Positions 1-8,117 of a DNA stretch of 64,000 nucleotides are shown piece after piece (within the stretch, counting starts at the first letter, position 1; the number at the start of each line of letters is the position of its first letter). Under the pieces are notes generated by a model. That model had not been told where the DNA came from, ran no database searches, and worked only from the letters and a program-made list of their open reading frames with translations. The stretch is from Corynebacterium urealyticum DSM 7109. GTDB lineage: Bacteria; Actinomycetota; Actinomycetes; Mycobacteriales; Mycobacteriaceae. The stretch spans positions 2,046,001-2,110,000 of the forward strand of contig NC_010545.1 in assembly GCF_000069945.1 (NCBI RefSeq), in the 5' to 3' direction. The position numbers and the translations under genes are program-made.

Positions 1-336
1 CGCGGCCCGCGCCGTCGGGGCGATGGTGACGGTGCCCTCCTCTTCCAGTTCGGCGAGGACGTCCACCGCCAACGCTTCGATTTCCGGAACCACGATGTGC
101 GGGCGGACCTCGGTGATGAGTTCGCGCAGTGCGTCGCCGTCCATGAGGTCCAACACATGCGAGTGATTGGCCACGTTGTGTGCGGGCGCGCCCCGGTAGC
201 GGTCCACGGCGTGTACTTCTACACCGAACCTCTGGAGGGCGATGGTCAGCTCACGGCCGAGCTCACCGGCTCCCAGGATCATGACGACTGTCGCGCAGTC
301 ACTGTTGGGGGTGCCGATCGCTTGTGGGGTGTACAT
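1..336 (-). CDS. purT: Phosphoribosylglycinamide formyltransferase 2 (PurT), N-terminal part
   Basis: Formate- and ATP-dependent GAR transformylase of de novo purine synthesis, an ATP-grasp enzyme. Only the first 112 residues are here; the gene runs off the left edge. Reading begins [13 protein letters not shown], followed by the nucleotide-binding segment [12 protein letters not shown], then [18 protein letters not shown] and VVPEIEA, all close to the PurT N-terminal PreATP-grasp domain. The start at 336 is the first ATG before this domain. It is divergent from the Rieske gene across about 150 bp. purA, a second purine gene, lies about 20 kb away. Confidence 0.93.
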   Translation of the reverse strand, partial: MYTPQAIGTPNSDCATVVMILGAGELGRELTIALQRFGVEVHAVDRYRGAPAHNVANHSHVLDLMDGDALRELITEVRPHIVVPEIEALAVDVLAELEEEGTVTIAPTARAA

Positions 337-486
337 GAAGCGCAATTCTAGCTGGCAACGCGGGCGCGTCTAATCCGCTTTCGCGATCATCACGCAGCTA
401 CGCAACGTTTCCAGCCCCGGAATCAGCGCGACCCACGCCAGAGACCGCTAGTGGATTTGGGGTCGTGGCGCGCCCATAATGGAGCT

Positions 487-942
487 ATGAGCTCGCAGTT
501 TTCGAACCCCCAGCCCACTTCTGATTCGGCCGCCGGTGCCGGCCAGTTCTCCTGCTCCCGCCGCAGCCTACTGCGCGGCGCAGCACTGGCCACGGCAGCC
601 ACGGCCGCGGGCGCACTGCTCGCCGCCTGCGCGGGCGAGGAGACCGTCGCTAAGGCCGCGACAACCGACATTCCGGTCGGCGGGGCGAAGATCATCGATA
701 ACTGGATCATCGCGCAGCCGGAGAAGGATAAGTTCACGGCCTACTCCACCGAGTGCCCCCACGCCCGCGGCCGCATCGACAAGATCGCCGAGCAGGACGG
801 TATGACCGTCGCGATCTGCCCGAAACACGGCTCGGTCTTCGACACTGCCACCGGTGATGTGGTCGACGGCCCCTCCCGCGACCCGATGGCCCTGGCCCGC
901 GACGTCCAGGTCAACGAGGGAGCCGTCGAGGTCATCAACTAA
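487..942 (+). CDS. Tat-exported Rieske [2Fe-2S] lipoprotein
   Basis: Predicted 151-residue extracytoplasmic iron-sulfur protein, probably an electron carrier of unknown partner. Twin arginines (residues 25-26, SRRSLLRG) precede a hydrophobic stretch and a lipobox LAAC with the lipidated Cys at residue 48, so Tat export and membrane anchoring are likely. The Rieske cluster ligands are visible as C90-P-H92 and C111-P-K-H114. The upstream in-frame ATG at 451 is less likely, because the ATG at 487 has GGAG just before it and gives a normal signal peptide. It ends 36 bp before the convergent ECF ATPase gene. Family and export call are firm; the substrate is unknown. Confidence 0.85.
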   Translation: MSSQFSNPQPTSDSAAGAGQFSCSRRSLLRGAALATAATAAGALLAACAGEETVAKAATTDIPVGGAKIIDNWIIAQPEKDKFTAYSTECPHARGRIDKIAEQDGMTVAICPKHGSVFDTATGDVVDGPSRDPMALARDVQVNEGAVEVIN

Positions 943-978
943 CCCCTCCCCTCCCGAGGCCGCGACATGGTCGCTTCA

Positions 979-2067
979 CTACGGCGCGATGACGATCGAG
1001 CGGTCACTCACCGCGTCCGCTACCCGCTGGTCGTGGCAGGTCCATAGCACCGCGGGCCTCCGGTCCTGCCGCACGAAGGCGTCGATGCCCTCCAGCAACT
1101 TGCGGTGGCCGTCCACGTCCAGGCCCACCGTCGGTTCGTCGAGCAGCAGGACGTCCGGATGCCCCGCCATCGTCGCTGCCACCAGCACCAGTCGGCGATC
1201 AGAGGTGGGAACGTCAAGGGGGTGTTCCTCGGCCCACTTCTCCAGGCCGAAGATTTCCAGCGCCTCCCGGTCGCCAGCGACCTCATCGATCACCCGGCGG
1301 TGAAGGAAGGACTGGTCCAGCGCAGTCGGCGCCCAGCCGCACCGGCCGGCCGAGATGAAGCCCTCGTAGTCCACCAGGCCAAGTGCTGCCAGCATCAACG
1401 AGGTCTTGCCGCAGCCATTAGGCCCAGCGATGTGGGTGACCTGGCCCGCCGGGGCGGCGACGGTAAACGGCCCCAGGCCACGGACCCGGACGTCCCGGGC
1501 AGACAGCGCGACACGCTGCGCGGCGGCGCCATCGGCGCTGGTACGAGGCGGAAAAATCGGCAGGTCGAACTCCGGAATCGGCCGCTCCCGCAACTCGCCG
1601 TCGGAGAGCTGGAACTGCTGAGCGGCAGCCTCCGAGACCGCCGACGGGCGGCGATCGTAGACGGTCACCTCGCCGGGGTAAGCGTCCAACACCTCAGCGA
1701 GCTGGTTGACCGCGGCCGTGTCCAGCCCGTCCAGCGGGCAGTCGAGAACCAGGGCGCCCGGGCGTGTCAGCAGCGCCTGGGCGATCGCCATGCGGCGGGT
1801 CTGACCGGTGGATAGCCGCATCGGGTCCTGGCCCGCAACATGCTGCAATCCCCAGGTCTGAAGAGCCTGATCCACGCGGGGGCGCATCTGCTCCCGCGGC
1901 ACGCCCAGCTGCTCCATGCCGAAGGCCAACTCCTCGGCCACCGTGGCGCGCAGCAGCGAGATGTGGGCGGAAGCGTTGTTACCCACCCACGCGGCCCCGG
2001 TGGCCTCCGCGGCCTGCCAAGCATGGTCCGAGAGCCCATCGCCCCAAATAAAACGGGTCACTGGCAT
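979..2067 (-). CDS. ECF transporter ATPase, fused double domain with degenerate halves
   Basis: Energy-coupling ATPase of an ECF importer, 362 residues with two ABC half-domains in one chain. The first half is short and lacks the Walker A strand. It keeps a signature (LSTGQ, residues 85-89) but has Cys in place of the catalytic Glu after Walker B (LVLDCP, 106-111). The second half has Walker A GPNGCGKT (215-222) and Walker B/Glu LLLDEPT, but its signature is replaced by PTSDRR. Walker A and B of half two plus the signature of half one would build one complete ATP site. The start lies 4 bp after the upstream EcfT stop, so there is no room for a missing N-terminus. Last gene of a three-gene operon. 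Confidence 0.88.
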   Translation of the reverse strand: MPVTRFIWGDGLSDHAWQAAEATGAAWVGNNASAHISLLRATVAEELAFGMEQLGVPREQMRPRVDQALQTWGLQHVAGQDPMRLSTGQTRRMAIAQALLTRPGALVLDCPLDGLDTAAVNQLAEVLDAYPGEVTVYDRRPSAVSEAAAQQFQLSDGELRERPIPEFDLPIFPPRTSADGAAAQRVALSARDVRVRGLGPFTVAAPAGQVTHIAGPNGCGKTSLMLAALGLVDYEGFISAGRCGWAPTALDQSFLHRRVIDEVAGDREALEIFGLEKWAEEHPLDVPTSDRRLVLVAATMAGHPDVLLLDEPTVGLDVDGHRKLLEGIDAFVRQDRRPAVLWTCHDQRVADAVSDRSIVIAP

Positions 2068-2071
2068 GGCG

Positions 2072-2764
2072 CTAGCTCACTCCAATCCACACGATGGCCG
2101 CGCACGTGGCGGCAACCAAAACCCAGCGCAGAATCCGTTGCCCGGGAGGGTTTGCCACCGGGTTCAGCACGGTACGCGGGCCGGGATCCCCGATCCCGGT
2201 GCGCTGCAGAGGCCGGGCGCGCTGCGCGGCATCGTCCACCAGCCCCACGATCAGGGGCATCACGAAGTTCAACTTCCCACGCGCCCCTGCGGTATTGACC
2301 CCACGGGCGGTGAACATCTGATTTAAGGTCTCCACCCGGGCCCGGGCCATCGGATACAGCCGGATAGTGGAGCCCACGACGTAGACCATCTTCGCGGGGA
2401 ACTGCTCCTGCATCGCCCGCATCAACCGATCCCCATCCACGAAGGACCCGAGGGTCAGTCCAACCGCCGCGGCACCGAAGAGGCGCAGGGAAAGCAGGCC
2501 TGCAAGCTGCATACCGTCGGAGGTCAGCGGACCGAAGACAGGGTGACGTCCAAATGGGGCGTGCATCAAAAACAGGCCCACGGTGGTCGGAATCGCGAGC
2601 AGCACCGCCGCGAACAGCGGACCACGAGCGGGCCGGAAAAACACCGCGAGCAGGGCAGCAATCCCCAGCGCGGTGATCGAGACAACCAGCTTGTGAGCCA
2701 GCAACACCACGACCACCGCGCAGATGGCGGCGGTCAGCGGCGTATAGGGGTGAAGTTTTCTCAC
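2072..2764 (-). CDS. ecfT: ECF transporter transmembrane component EcfT (CbiQ-like)
   Basis: Membrane scaffold coupling the S-component to the ATPase, about 230 residues with several hydrophobic helices. The helical C-terminal half contains ARARVETLNQMFTARG, resembling the coupling helices of EcfT/CbiQ. I chose the GTG at 2764, which overlaps the stop of the S-component gene (GTGA overlap) and begins VRKLHPYTPLTA. The longer ATG reading from 2824 would add 20 residues that only mirror the upstream gene. Translational coupling with both neighbours supports a single transport operon. Confidence 0.88.
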   Translation of the reverse strand: MRKLHPYTPLTAAICAVVVVLLAHKLVVSITALGIAALLAVFFRPARGPLFAAVLLAIPTTVGLFLMHAPFGRHPVFGPLTSDGMQLAGLLSLRLFGAAAVGLTLGSFVDGDRLMRAMQEQFPAKMVYVVGSTIRLYPMARARVETLNQMFTARGVNTAGARGKLNFVMPLIVGLVDDAAQRARPLQRTGIGDPGPRTVLNPVANPPGQRILRWVLVAATCAAIVWIGVS

Positions 2765-3507
2765 TTGCTCTCGGGGCTGAAGGTCACGCGGGTGCGCTTC
2801 GGCAGCCAGCGCAGCACCAGCCACACGATGGTGAAGACGATGAGCTTATCGATCGGATCGGAAGTCCAGGACTGCAGGAACACGGCAGTCAGCTGGTCGA
2901 AACCGAGGCCACGGTAGGCAGTGACCAGCAGACCCGTTCCGGTGCCCGCGGTGCCACCGAAGATGAACGAGGCGACCGGCGCGGAGAGCAAGGCCGTGAT
3001 GAAGCCGACGACGAGGCCCGCCCCACCCACGCGCCACCACGCGCCGACAAAGAGCTTGCGCAGCAGGCCAGCAGCCACGCCCACGAAGGCATAGGCCGCC
3101 GCGAAGGGCACGACTGTCGGGTTGAAGGTTCCCCACACCAGGGAGCTCAGCACACCAGTGACCAGACCCGCCCAGGGGCCAGCAAGTGCGCCGACCAGGA
3201 CGGTGCCGATGGAGTCCATGTACAGCGGTAGTGGCAGGCCCATGGTGCCGATGACCTGGCCGGTGATGATGTTCAACGCCAGGGCCACCGGGATGAGCGA
3301 GAGGGTGCGCACTGGCAGCTGCGGCACGATCGCGATCAGGGCGAGGATCGCCGGAACAAGGAAGCCCACGAGAGCAATCGTGGAGCTGCGGGAATCAGCC
3401 AGCGACTCCCAATTCGAGTCCGTGGGCTGGGAGATGACGAGGGTCAACCACGTCGCGGCGATGATGAGAATCGCCAGGCCAAGAAGGCTTTTTTGCATGC
3501 GTGACAT
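2761..3507 (-). CDS. ECF transporter S (substrate-binding membrane) component, substrate unknown
   Basis: Predicted 248-residue integral membrane protein with about six hydrophobic segments and the S-component-like stretch YMDSIGTVLVGALAGPWAGL. It should bind the transported vitamin or metabolite and hand it to the EcfT/ATPase pair encoded directly downstream (4-base overlap with EcfT). The start is the ATG giving MSRMQKSLLGL; an in-frame ATG at 3588 would add 27 non-hydrophobic residues. The substrate cannot be read from sequence. The gene is divergent from metE, across a 455-bp region with an McbR-type operator, so a link to methionine or cofactor supply is possible but inferred. Confidence 0.75.
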   Translation of the reverse strand: MSRMQKSLLGLAILIIAATWLTLVISQPTDSNWESLADSRSSTIALVGFLVPAILALIAIVPQLPVRTLSLIPVALALNIITGQVIGTMGLPLPLYMDSIGTVLVGALAGPWAGLVTGVLSSLVWGTFNPTVVPFAAAYAFVGVAAGLLRKLFVGAWWRVGGAGLVVGFITALLSAPVASFIFGGTAGTGTGLLVTAYRGLGFDQLTAVFLQSWTSDPIDKLIVFTIVWLVLRWLPKRTRVTFSPESK

Positions 3508-3706
3508 AGCTATTCCAAACAGGGTTGAAGTAATCCCCGAAAAGCCTATGTCACCTCGGCGCGGGGAACGTGGAAAGTCGCCCAACATCGTTGTCGATGA
3601 ACCTAAGTTTCGTCAAATGATTGCGTAGGGCACCCTAGCCAGTCACACAGAGCTGGTGCTGCTTTCAACCTGACTGGTCGGGCGCTATTTCTTAAACATC
3701 AGTTGA

Positions 3707-3722
3707 CAGACCAAGCTGTCTA
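3707..3722 (+). promoter_or_regulatory. Putative McbR operator of metE
   Basis: CAGAC-CAAGCT-GTCTA matches the corynebacterial McbR motif TAGAC-N6-GTCTA in 9 of 10 fixed positions. It overlaps the end of the TTGACA -35 box and the spacer, where a repressor would block RNA polymerase. McbR is the S-adenosylhomocysteine-responsive repressor of sulfur amino-acid genes in C. glutamicum. The position upstream of metE fits this role; control of the divergent ECF operon is less certain. Confidence 0.72.
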
Positions 3723-3744
3723 GTGTTTCATATCACTCAACGCA

Positions 3745-3911
3745 CAACGGTTCGCCGCGAGCACCTCCCGACCCCTGGAGCCCCGGACACGGTCGGTAGG
3801 AACCGTTGGTTTTGCCTGAGATATCCACCTAGCCACCACTCTGTGCGCCACCACCGCCGCAGCCGCTAGGGAATATCACCCGGGGTTTCACGCTTTCTTG
3901 CGCCTTCGGGT
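3745..3911 (+). ncRNA. Candidate structured 5' leader RNA of metE
   Basis: Three adjacent hairpins fill the leader. H1: perfect 9-bp stem CAACGGTTC (3745-3753)/GAACCGTTG (3800-3808), enclosing CCGACC/GGTCGG (3768-3773/3791-3796). H2: GATAT and CCTAGC (3820-3833) pair with GCTAGG and ATATC (3865-3877), 11 bp with a small internal loop. H3: ACCCG/CGGGT (3878-3882/3907-3911). The predicted transcript starts just before H1. This layout suggests a regulatory RNA. I do not see the conserved cores of cobalamin, SAM-I, SAM-IV, SAH or TPP riboswitches, so the class is open. Confidence 0.45.
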
Positions 3912-3962
3912 TGGGCACGACCGCTGTGTGAGTCACCAACACCAACCACGAAGAAGGAAAAC

Positions 3963-6245
3963 ATGACTTTCCACGCAACCACCGCCGGGGTCCCACGCAT
4001 CGGACCTGATCGCGAGCTCAAGAAGGCGCTCGAGGCATACTGGCGCGACTCTGCCACCGGCCGCGACCTCGCCGGCACCGCCACCCGCCTGGTCAATGAC
4101 TACACCGACGGCCTGGTCAACGAGGGCCTCGACTCCGCCCCCTTCCAGGGCCGCTCCTACTACGACGCCATCCTCGACACCTCCGCGATCCTCGGCGCCC
4201 TGCCGGAGCGCGTCGCCGATATCAGCGACCACGAGAACGACGGCCTCCCACAGTTCATCGACCGCCTCTTCGCCGCTGCCCGCGGCACCGCTGAGTTGCC
4301 GGCCTCCGCGATGACCAAGTGGTTCGACACCAACTACCACTACATCGTCCCGGAACTGTCCGCTGACCAGGAGTTCCGCCTCGAGGACGGCGCCTGGCTC
4401 GACGACATCCGCGACCAGGTCAACCGCCACGGCGACAAGGTCCGCCCGGTTCTGGTCGGACCGTTCACCTACCTGGCACTCGCCCGCTCCACCGACGGCT
4501 CGAACCCGCTGGAGCACCTGGAGTCCCTCTTCGAGACCTACGGCCGCCTGCTGCCACGCATCGCTGACCGCGGTGTCACCTGGCTGCAGCTCGACGAGCC
4601 TTCCCTAGTCACCGACGTCGACCCAGCCACCCTGTCCCGCGTCAAGGCTGGCTACAAGAAGCTCACCCAACTCGCCCACGACGCCGGCCTGAAGCTGCTG
4701 GTCCAGACCTACTACGGCGATGCCGACCAGGCCATCAAGACCCTCAGCGGCCTGGGCATCGACGCTTTCGGCGCCGACCTCGTCGCTGGTGGCAAGGAGC
4801 TGCCGAACTGGACCGGCGAAGAGCTGCTGGTCGCCGGTGTGGTCGACGGCCGCAACATCTGGCGCACTGACTTGGACGCCGCCCTGGAGACCCTGAAGGC
4901 GCTGGCTGAGCGCGGCCCGGTCGCCGTCTCCACCTCCGCGTCCCTGCTGCACGTGCCATACACCCTGTCCCGCGAGACCACCCTGAGCGACGAACTGCGC
5001 AGCTGGCTGGCATTCGGTGAGGAAAAGATCCGCGAGGTCGCCCTCCTCTCCCGCGTCCTGCGCGGCGAGGGCACCGAGGCCGACGAGAAGGCACTGGCCG
5101 AGGCCCGCGAGGCCGTGCAGTCCCGCGCGACCTCCAAGCTGACCCACAACGACGAGGTCCGCGAGCGCACCGCCAAGATCACCGAGGAGGACCGCCACCG
5201 CGGTGATATCGAGGAGCGTCGCAAGGCCCAGCAGGAGGAGCTGAACCTCCCGCCGCTGCCGACCACCACGATCGGTTCCTTCCCGCAGACCACCCAGATC
5301 CGCCAGGCGCGCGCGAAGCTGCGCAAGGGTGAGATCACCGAGGAGCAGTACACCCAGGCGATGCGCGACGAGATCGCGGACGTCATCGAGCGCCAGGAGA
5401 AGCTGGACCTGGACGTCCTCGTCCACGGTGAGCCGGAGCGCAACGACATGGTGCAGTACTTCTCCGAGCAGCTGGAGGGCTACCACTCCACCGAACACGC
5501 GTGGGTGCAGTCCTACGGTTCCCGTTGTGTCCGTCCGCCAATCCTGTTCGGTGACGTCCGTCGTCCGGAGCCGATGACCGTCTCCTGGTTCGAGGAGGCC
5601 CAGAAGCTCACCGACAAGCCGGTCAAGGGCATGCTCACCGGTCCGGTGACGATGCTCGCGTGGTCCTTCGTCCGCGACGACCAGCCGCTGGGCGAGACCG
5701 CTGACCAGGTTGCCCTGGCGCTGCGCGACGAGATCGACGACCTCGTCTCCGCTGGTGCGAAGGTTGTTCAGGTCGACGAGCCGGCCATCCGCGAGCTGCT
5801 GCCGCTGCGGGAGGCTGAGCAGCCGGCGTACCTGAAGTGGGCCGTGGGCTCCTTCCGCCTGGCGACCTCCGGCGTGGCTCCGAAGACTCAGATCCACACC
5901 CACATGTGCTACTCCGAGTTCAACGAGCTCATCGGCACGGTCGGTGACCTCGACGCGGATGTGACCTCCATCGAGGCCGCCCGCAACGGCATGCAGGTGC
6001 TCGCCGCCCTGCACGAGGCGGGCTACGACCTGGGCGTCGGCCCGGGCGTGTGGGACATCCACTCCCCGCGTGTTCCGAAGCAGGAGGAGGTCGACCAGCT
6101 GCTGGCCGATGCGCTGGCTAACGTCGCCCCAGAGCTGCTGTGGGTCAACCCGGACTGTGGTCTGAAGACCCGTGGCTGGGAGGAGACCACCGCCAGCCTC
6201 GAGGTGCTGGTCGACGCCGCGAAGAAGGCGCGCGCCACCCTCTAA
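3963..6245 (+). CDS. metE: Cobalamin-independent methionine synthase (MetE)
   Basis: Transfers a methyl group from 5-methyltetrahydropteroyl-glutamate to homocysteine, forming methionine in the cytosol. The 760 residues match the family's two-barrel length. The N-terminal domain starts near VPRIGPDRELKKALE; the C-terminal barrel starts at LPTTTIGSFPQT and carries substrate and zinc residues in HTHMCYSEFNE and CGLKTRGWEE. The start ATG is preceded by AAGAAGGA. Upstream lie an McbR-type operator and a long structured leader, so control by sulfur amino-acid status is likely. A strong hairpin follows the stop. Confidence 0.97.
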   Translation: MTFHATTAGVPRIGPDRELKKALEAYWRDSATGRDLAGTATRLVNDYTDGLVNEGLDSAPFQGRSYYDAILDTSAILGALPERVADISDHENDGLPQFIDRLFAAARGTAELPASAMTKWFDTNYHYIVPELSADQEFRLEDGAWLDDIRDQVNRHGDKVRPVLVGPFTYLALARSTDGSNPLEHLESLFETYGRLLPRIADRGVTWLQLDEPSLVTDVDPATLSRVKAGYKKLTQLAHDAGLKLLVQTYYGDADQAIKTLSGLGIDAFGADLVAGGKELPNWTGEELLVAGVVDGRNIWRTDLDAALETLKALAERGPVAVSTSASLLHVPYTLSRETTLSDELRSWLAFGEEKIREVALLSRVLRGEGTEADEKALAEAREAVQSRATSKLTHNDEVRERTAKITEEDRHRGDIEERRKAQQEELNLPPLPTTTIGSFPQTTQIRQARAKLRKGEITEEQYTQAMRDEIADVIERQEKLDLDVLVHGEPERNDMVQYFSEQLEGYHSTEHAWVQSYGSRCVRPPILFGDVRRPEPMTVSWFEEAQKLTDKPVKGMLTGPVTMLAWSFVRDDQPLGETADQVALALRDEIDDLVSAGAKVVQVDEPAIRELLPLREAEQPAYLKWAVGSFRLATSGVAPKTQIHTHMCYSEFNELIGTVGDLDADVTSIEAARNGMQVLAALHEAGYDLGVGPGVWDIHSPRVPKQEEVDQLLADALANVAPELLWVNPDCGLKTRGWEETTASLEVLVDAAKKARATL

Positions 6246-6283
6246 ATCCCCGCGATTTAGCCTCTTACGCTGGGATAAGCGTT

Positions 6284-6324
6284 CGGCCCCGCACTGCAGG
6301 AAGTGTCTCCTGCGGCGTGGGGCC
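6284..6324. terminator. Bidirectional terminator-like hairpin after metE
   Basis: Long inverted repeat CGGCCCCGCACTGCAGGA (6284-6301) with TCCTGCGGCGTGGGGCCG (6307-6324) and a 5-nt loop, nearly fully paired. It lies between the convergent metE and peptidase genes and can serve both. No long T-run is present on either side. Confidence 0.7.
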
Positions 6325-6349
6325 GTTGCCATGCTCGAAGAGCGGGTGG

Positions 6350-7948
6350 CTAGCTGTTGAAGTAGGCGCTGACCTTGCCGGCGACCTTCTCCGGAGCCAC
6401 GAGCATCACGCCGTGGGCGTGGCCCGGCACCTGTACGGCCTCGCCGCCGAGGGCCTTCTGCATCTGCCAGATGGCGTCACCGGTGACGGCCGAATCATTC
6501 GTGAACCCTACGTGCAGGGGCTTGGTCTCCAGCTTCTCACCGTTGATTGGCGCACCCGGGTGCGGCAGCGGCCAGCCCGCGCACACCCGGCCCGAGCCGA
6601 GGTTGCCCTCGATCGCGGAGACCGAATCGCCGCCGGTGAGCTCGTCGATGAACAGCTGCGGCAGCATCTCGGGCTTGGTCGGCGTGGCGTTGTCGTTGCA
6701 GACGATCGAGCGTTCCACGGACCCCAGGGAGGTCATCTGCTCCAGCAGGCCCATGGTTTCTTCCTCGGTCAGCTCCTTGCCGGTCACGGGGTTGACCGGC
6801 CGGCCATTCGGCCCCAGCTCCTGGCCTTCCATCTTCGGCTGCTTGCCGGTTCGGATGTACTCGGCGAGCTTCGGCCGCATCTCCGGGTTATACAGCGCTC
6901 CGAAGTAGGTGAAGGTGAACAGCGGGGAAGTCAGCGTGGCCTGCTGCTTACCCTTGGCGAGCGTGACCATGGCTGAGCCGAGTCTCCATGCGGGCGGCAA
7001 CGCCTGGTTCGCGGCGGGCAGCACGACGTTGGCGTGTTCCTTCAGCCCTGCTGGCAGGTCGCCGATCTCGGCCGGCGGCGGTGTCACCTGCGCGGGTGCC
7101 CCGCTTTCCTTATCAATGACGGCTGACCAGCGCTGGTAGACCTGCAGCGGCGTGGTACCCAGGTGGTACTCGTCGTCCCGGTCGGCGATCCACTGGAAGA
7201 CATCGTGCAGCCCGTCGCGGCGCCAGGATTCGCGGTCGCGGCCGGTCTTGAACCAGAGGCTCTCGGGGCTCGCGGAGCTGTCGATCAGGGCCTTGCCGGT
7301 GTGCTGCGGGAACATCGTGGCGTAGGTGCCCATGAGCACTCCGCCGTAGGACACACCGTAGAGGTTGAGTCGCTCCTCCCCCAACAGCTGGCGGGCCCGG
7401 TCGAGGTCTCGGGCGGTGTTTGCGGTGGTGACCTGCTGGGAGTAGCCGGGCTGCTCGAGGTTGCACAGGTCTCGGAAGAGCCCGGCGGCGAGGGTCGGGA
7501 TGACGCCGCTGGCGAGGTGCCCGTAACTGCAGTTCAGTGTCTCCCCGTGGGCCAGGCCGCGGGGCTGGACCGCGATGAGGTCGTAGTGCTCCTGCACATC
7601 GGCGGGGAGCTTGACCCGCTGCCCGGTGAGCTTGTCTGGCGCGGCGTTGTCCGCGAACATCTCCAGCGCACTGCCGCCCGGGCCGCCCGGGTTGCCAGCG
7701 ATGACGCCGCGCTTGGCACCGGTCGCCGGGATCTTGCTCATCGTGAGCGTGATTTTCTTCCCATCGGGCTTCGAGTAGTCCATCGGCACCTGGAACTCCG
7801 CGCATTTCGCCCGCTTCGTGACGAAGACGTCTGCTGGGCAATCGCCCCAGGAAAGTTGCTGTGGTTCTGCGTTCGCCACCGGGGCGACCAGGGCACCGAG
7901 TAACCCGAGGCCTCCCAGCATTCCTGCAATTTTGTGGCCTACTCGCAC
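6350..7948 (-). CDS. Secreted TAP-like alpha/beta-hydrolase (tripeptidyl/prolyl aminopeptidase family)
   Basis: Predicted exported serine peptidase of about 532 residues, related to actinobacterial tripeptidyl aminopeptidases. It has an N-terminal signal peptide ending in APVANA, oxyanion segment NPGGPGGSA, nucleophile elbow GVSYGG, and a C-terminal Asp/His region (TNDSAVTGDAI and PGHAHGVM). The GTG at 7948 is chosen because GAGGAG lies about 9 nt upstream and it starts right before the signal peptide; the frame stays open much further but would run into the neighbouring nucleosidase gene. Likely role: trimming peptides for nutrition. Substrate specificity is unknown. Confidence 0.85.
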   Translation of the reverse strand: MRVGHKIAGMLGGLGLLGALVAPVANAEPQQLSWGDCPADVFVTKRAKCAEFQVPMDYSKPDGKKITLTMSKIPATGAKRGVIAGNPGGPGGSALEMFADNAAPDKLTGQRVKLPADVQEHYDLIAVQPRGLAHGETLNCSYGHLASGVIPTLAAGLFRDLCNLEQPGYSQQVTTANTARDLDRARQLLGEERLNLYGVSYGGVLMGTYATMFPQHTGKALIDSSASPESLWFKTGRDRESWRRDGLHDVFQWIADRDDEYHLGTTPLQVYQRWSAVIDKESGAPAQVTPPPAEIGDLPAGLKEHANVVLPAANQALPPAWRLGSAMVTLAKGKQQATLTSPLFTFTYFGALYNPEMRPKLAEYIRTGKQPKMEGQELGPNGRPVNPVTGKELTEEETMGLLEQMTSLGSVERSIVCNDNATPTKPEMLPQLFIDELTGGDSVSAIEGNLGSGRVCAGWPLPHPGAPINGEKLETKPLHVGFTNDSAVTGDAIWQMQKALGGEAVQVPGHAHGVMLVAPEKVAGKVSAYFNS

Positions 7949-8117
7949 TAGGAACTGCTCCTCACCGTGTTGTTTCTCGTCCGTGTCATGCCTCAGCCAC
8001 GCCCTCGCCGTTGACCACGCGTTATTGCGGCTTAACGCGTTGCCCGTGGCTACAAGCGACCTGATACTTCGCGGTACAAAGTCTAACAACCGGCTCGGAC
8101 ATGCCAGACAGGAAGCC

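Larger units (their letters stand above)
3508..3962. promoter_or_regulatory. 455-bp divergent regulatory region between ECF operon and metE
   Basis: This gene-free stretch holds the promoters of both divergent units. Reading toward metE there is a near-consensus -35 TTGACA at 3703-3708, a possible -10 around 3728-3733 (TCATAT), an McbR-type operator over the -35/spacer, and then about 220 nt of leader with three successive hairpins (listed separately). On the ECF side I see a short inverted repeat TAGGG-CA-CCCTA at 3626-3637 and a CCAGTC/GACTGG pair at about 3639-3677, both of unknown meaning. Confidence 0.6.

Noticed and set aside
97..351. Plus-strand open frame at the left edge
   Set aside because: The minus strand encodes a clear PurT N-terminus over the same bases.
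3745..3962. metE leader as a cobalamin, SAM, SAH or TPP riboswitch
   Set aside because: I looked for the B12 box, the GGTG core, the SAM-I and SAM-IV cores and the second half of the TPP box. Only an isolated CTGAGA near 3816-3821 was found, so no known class is claimed.
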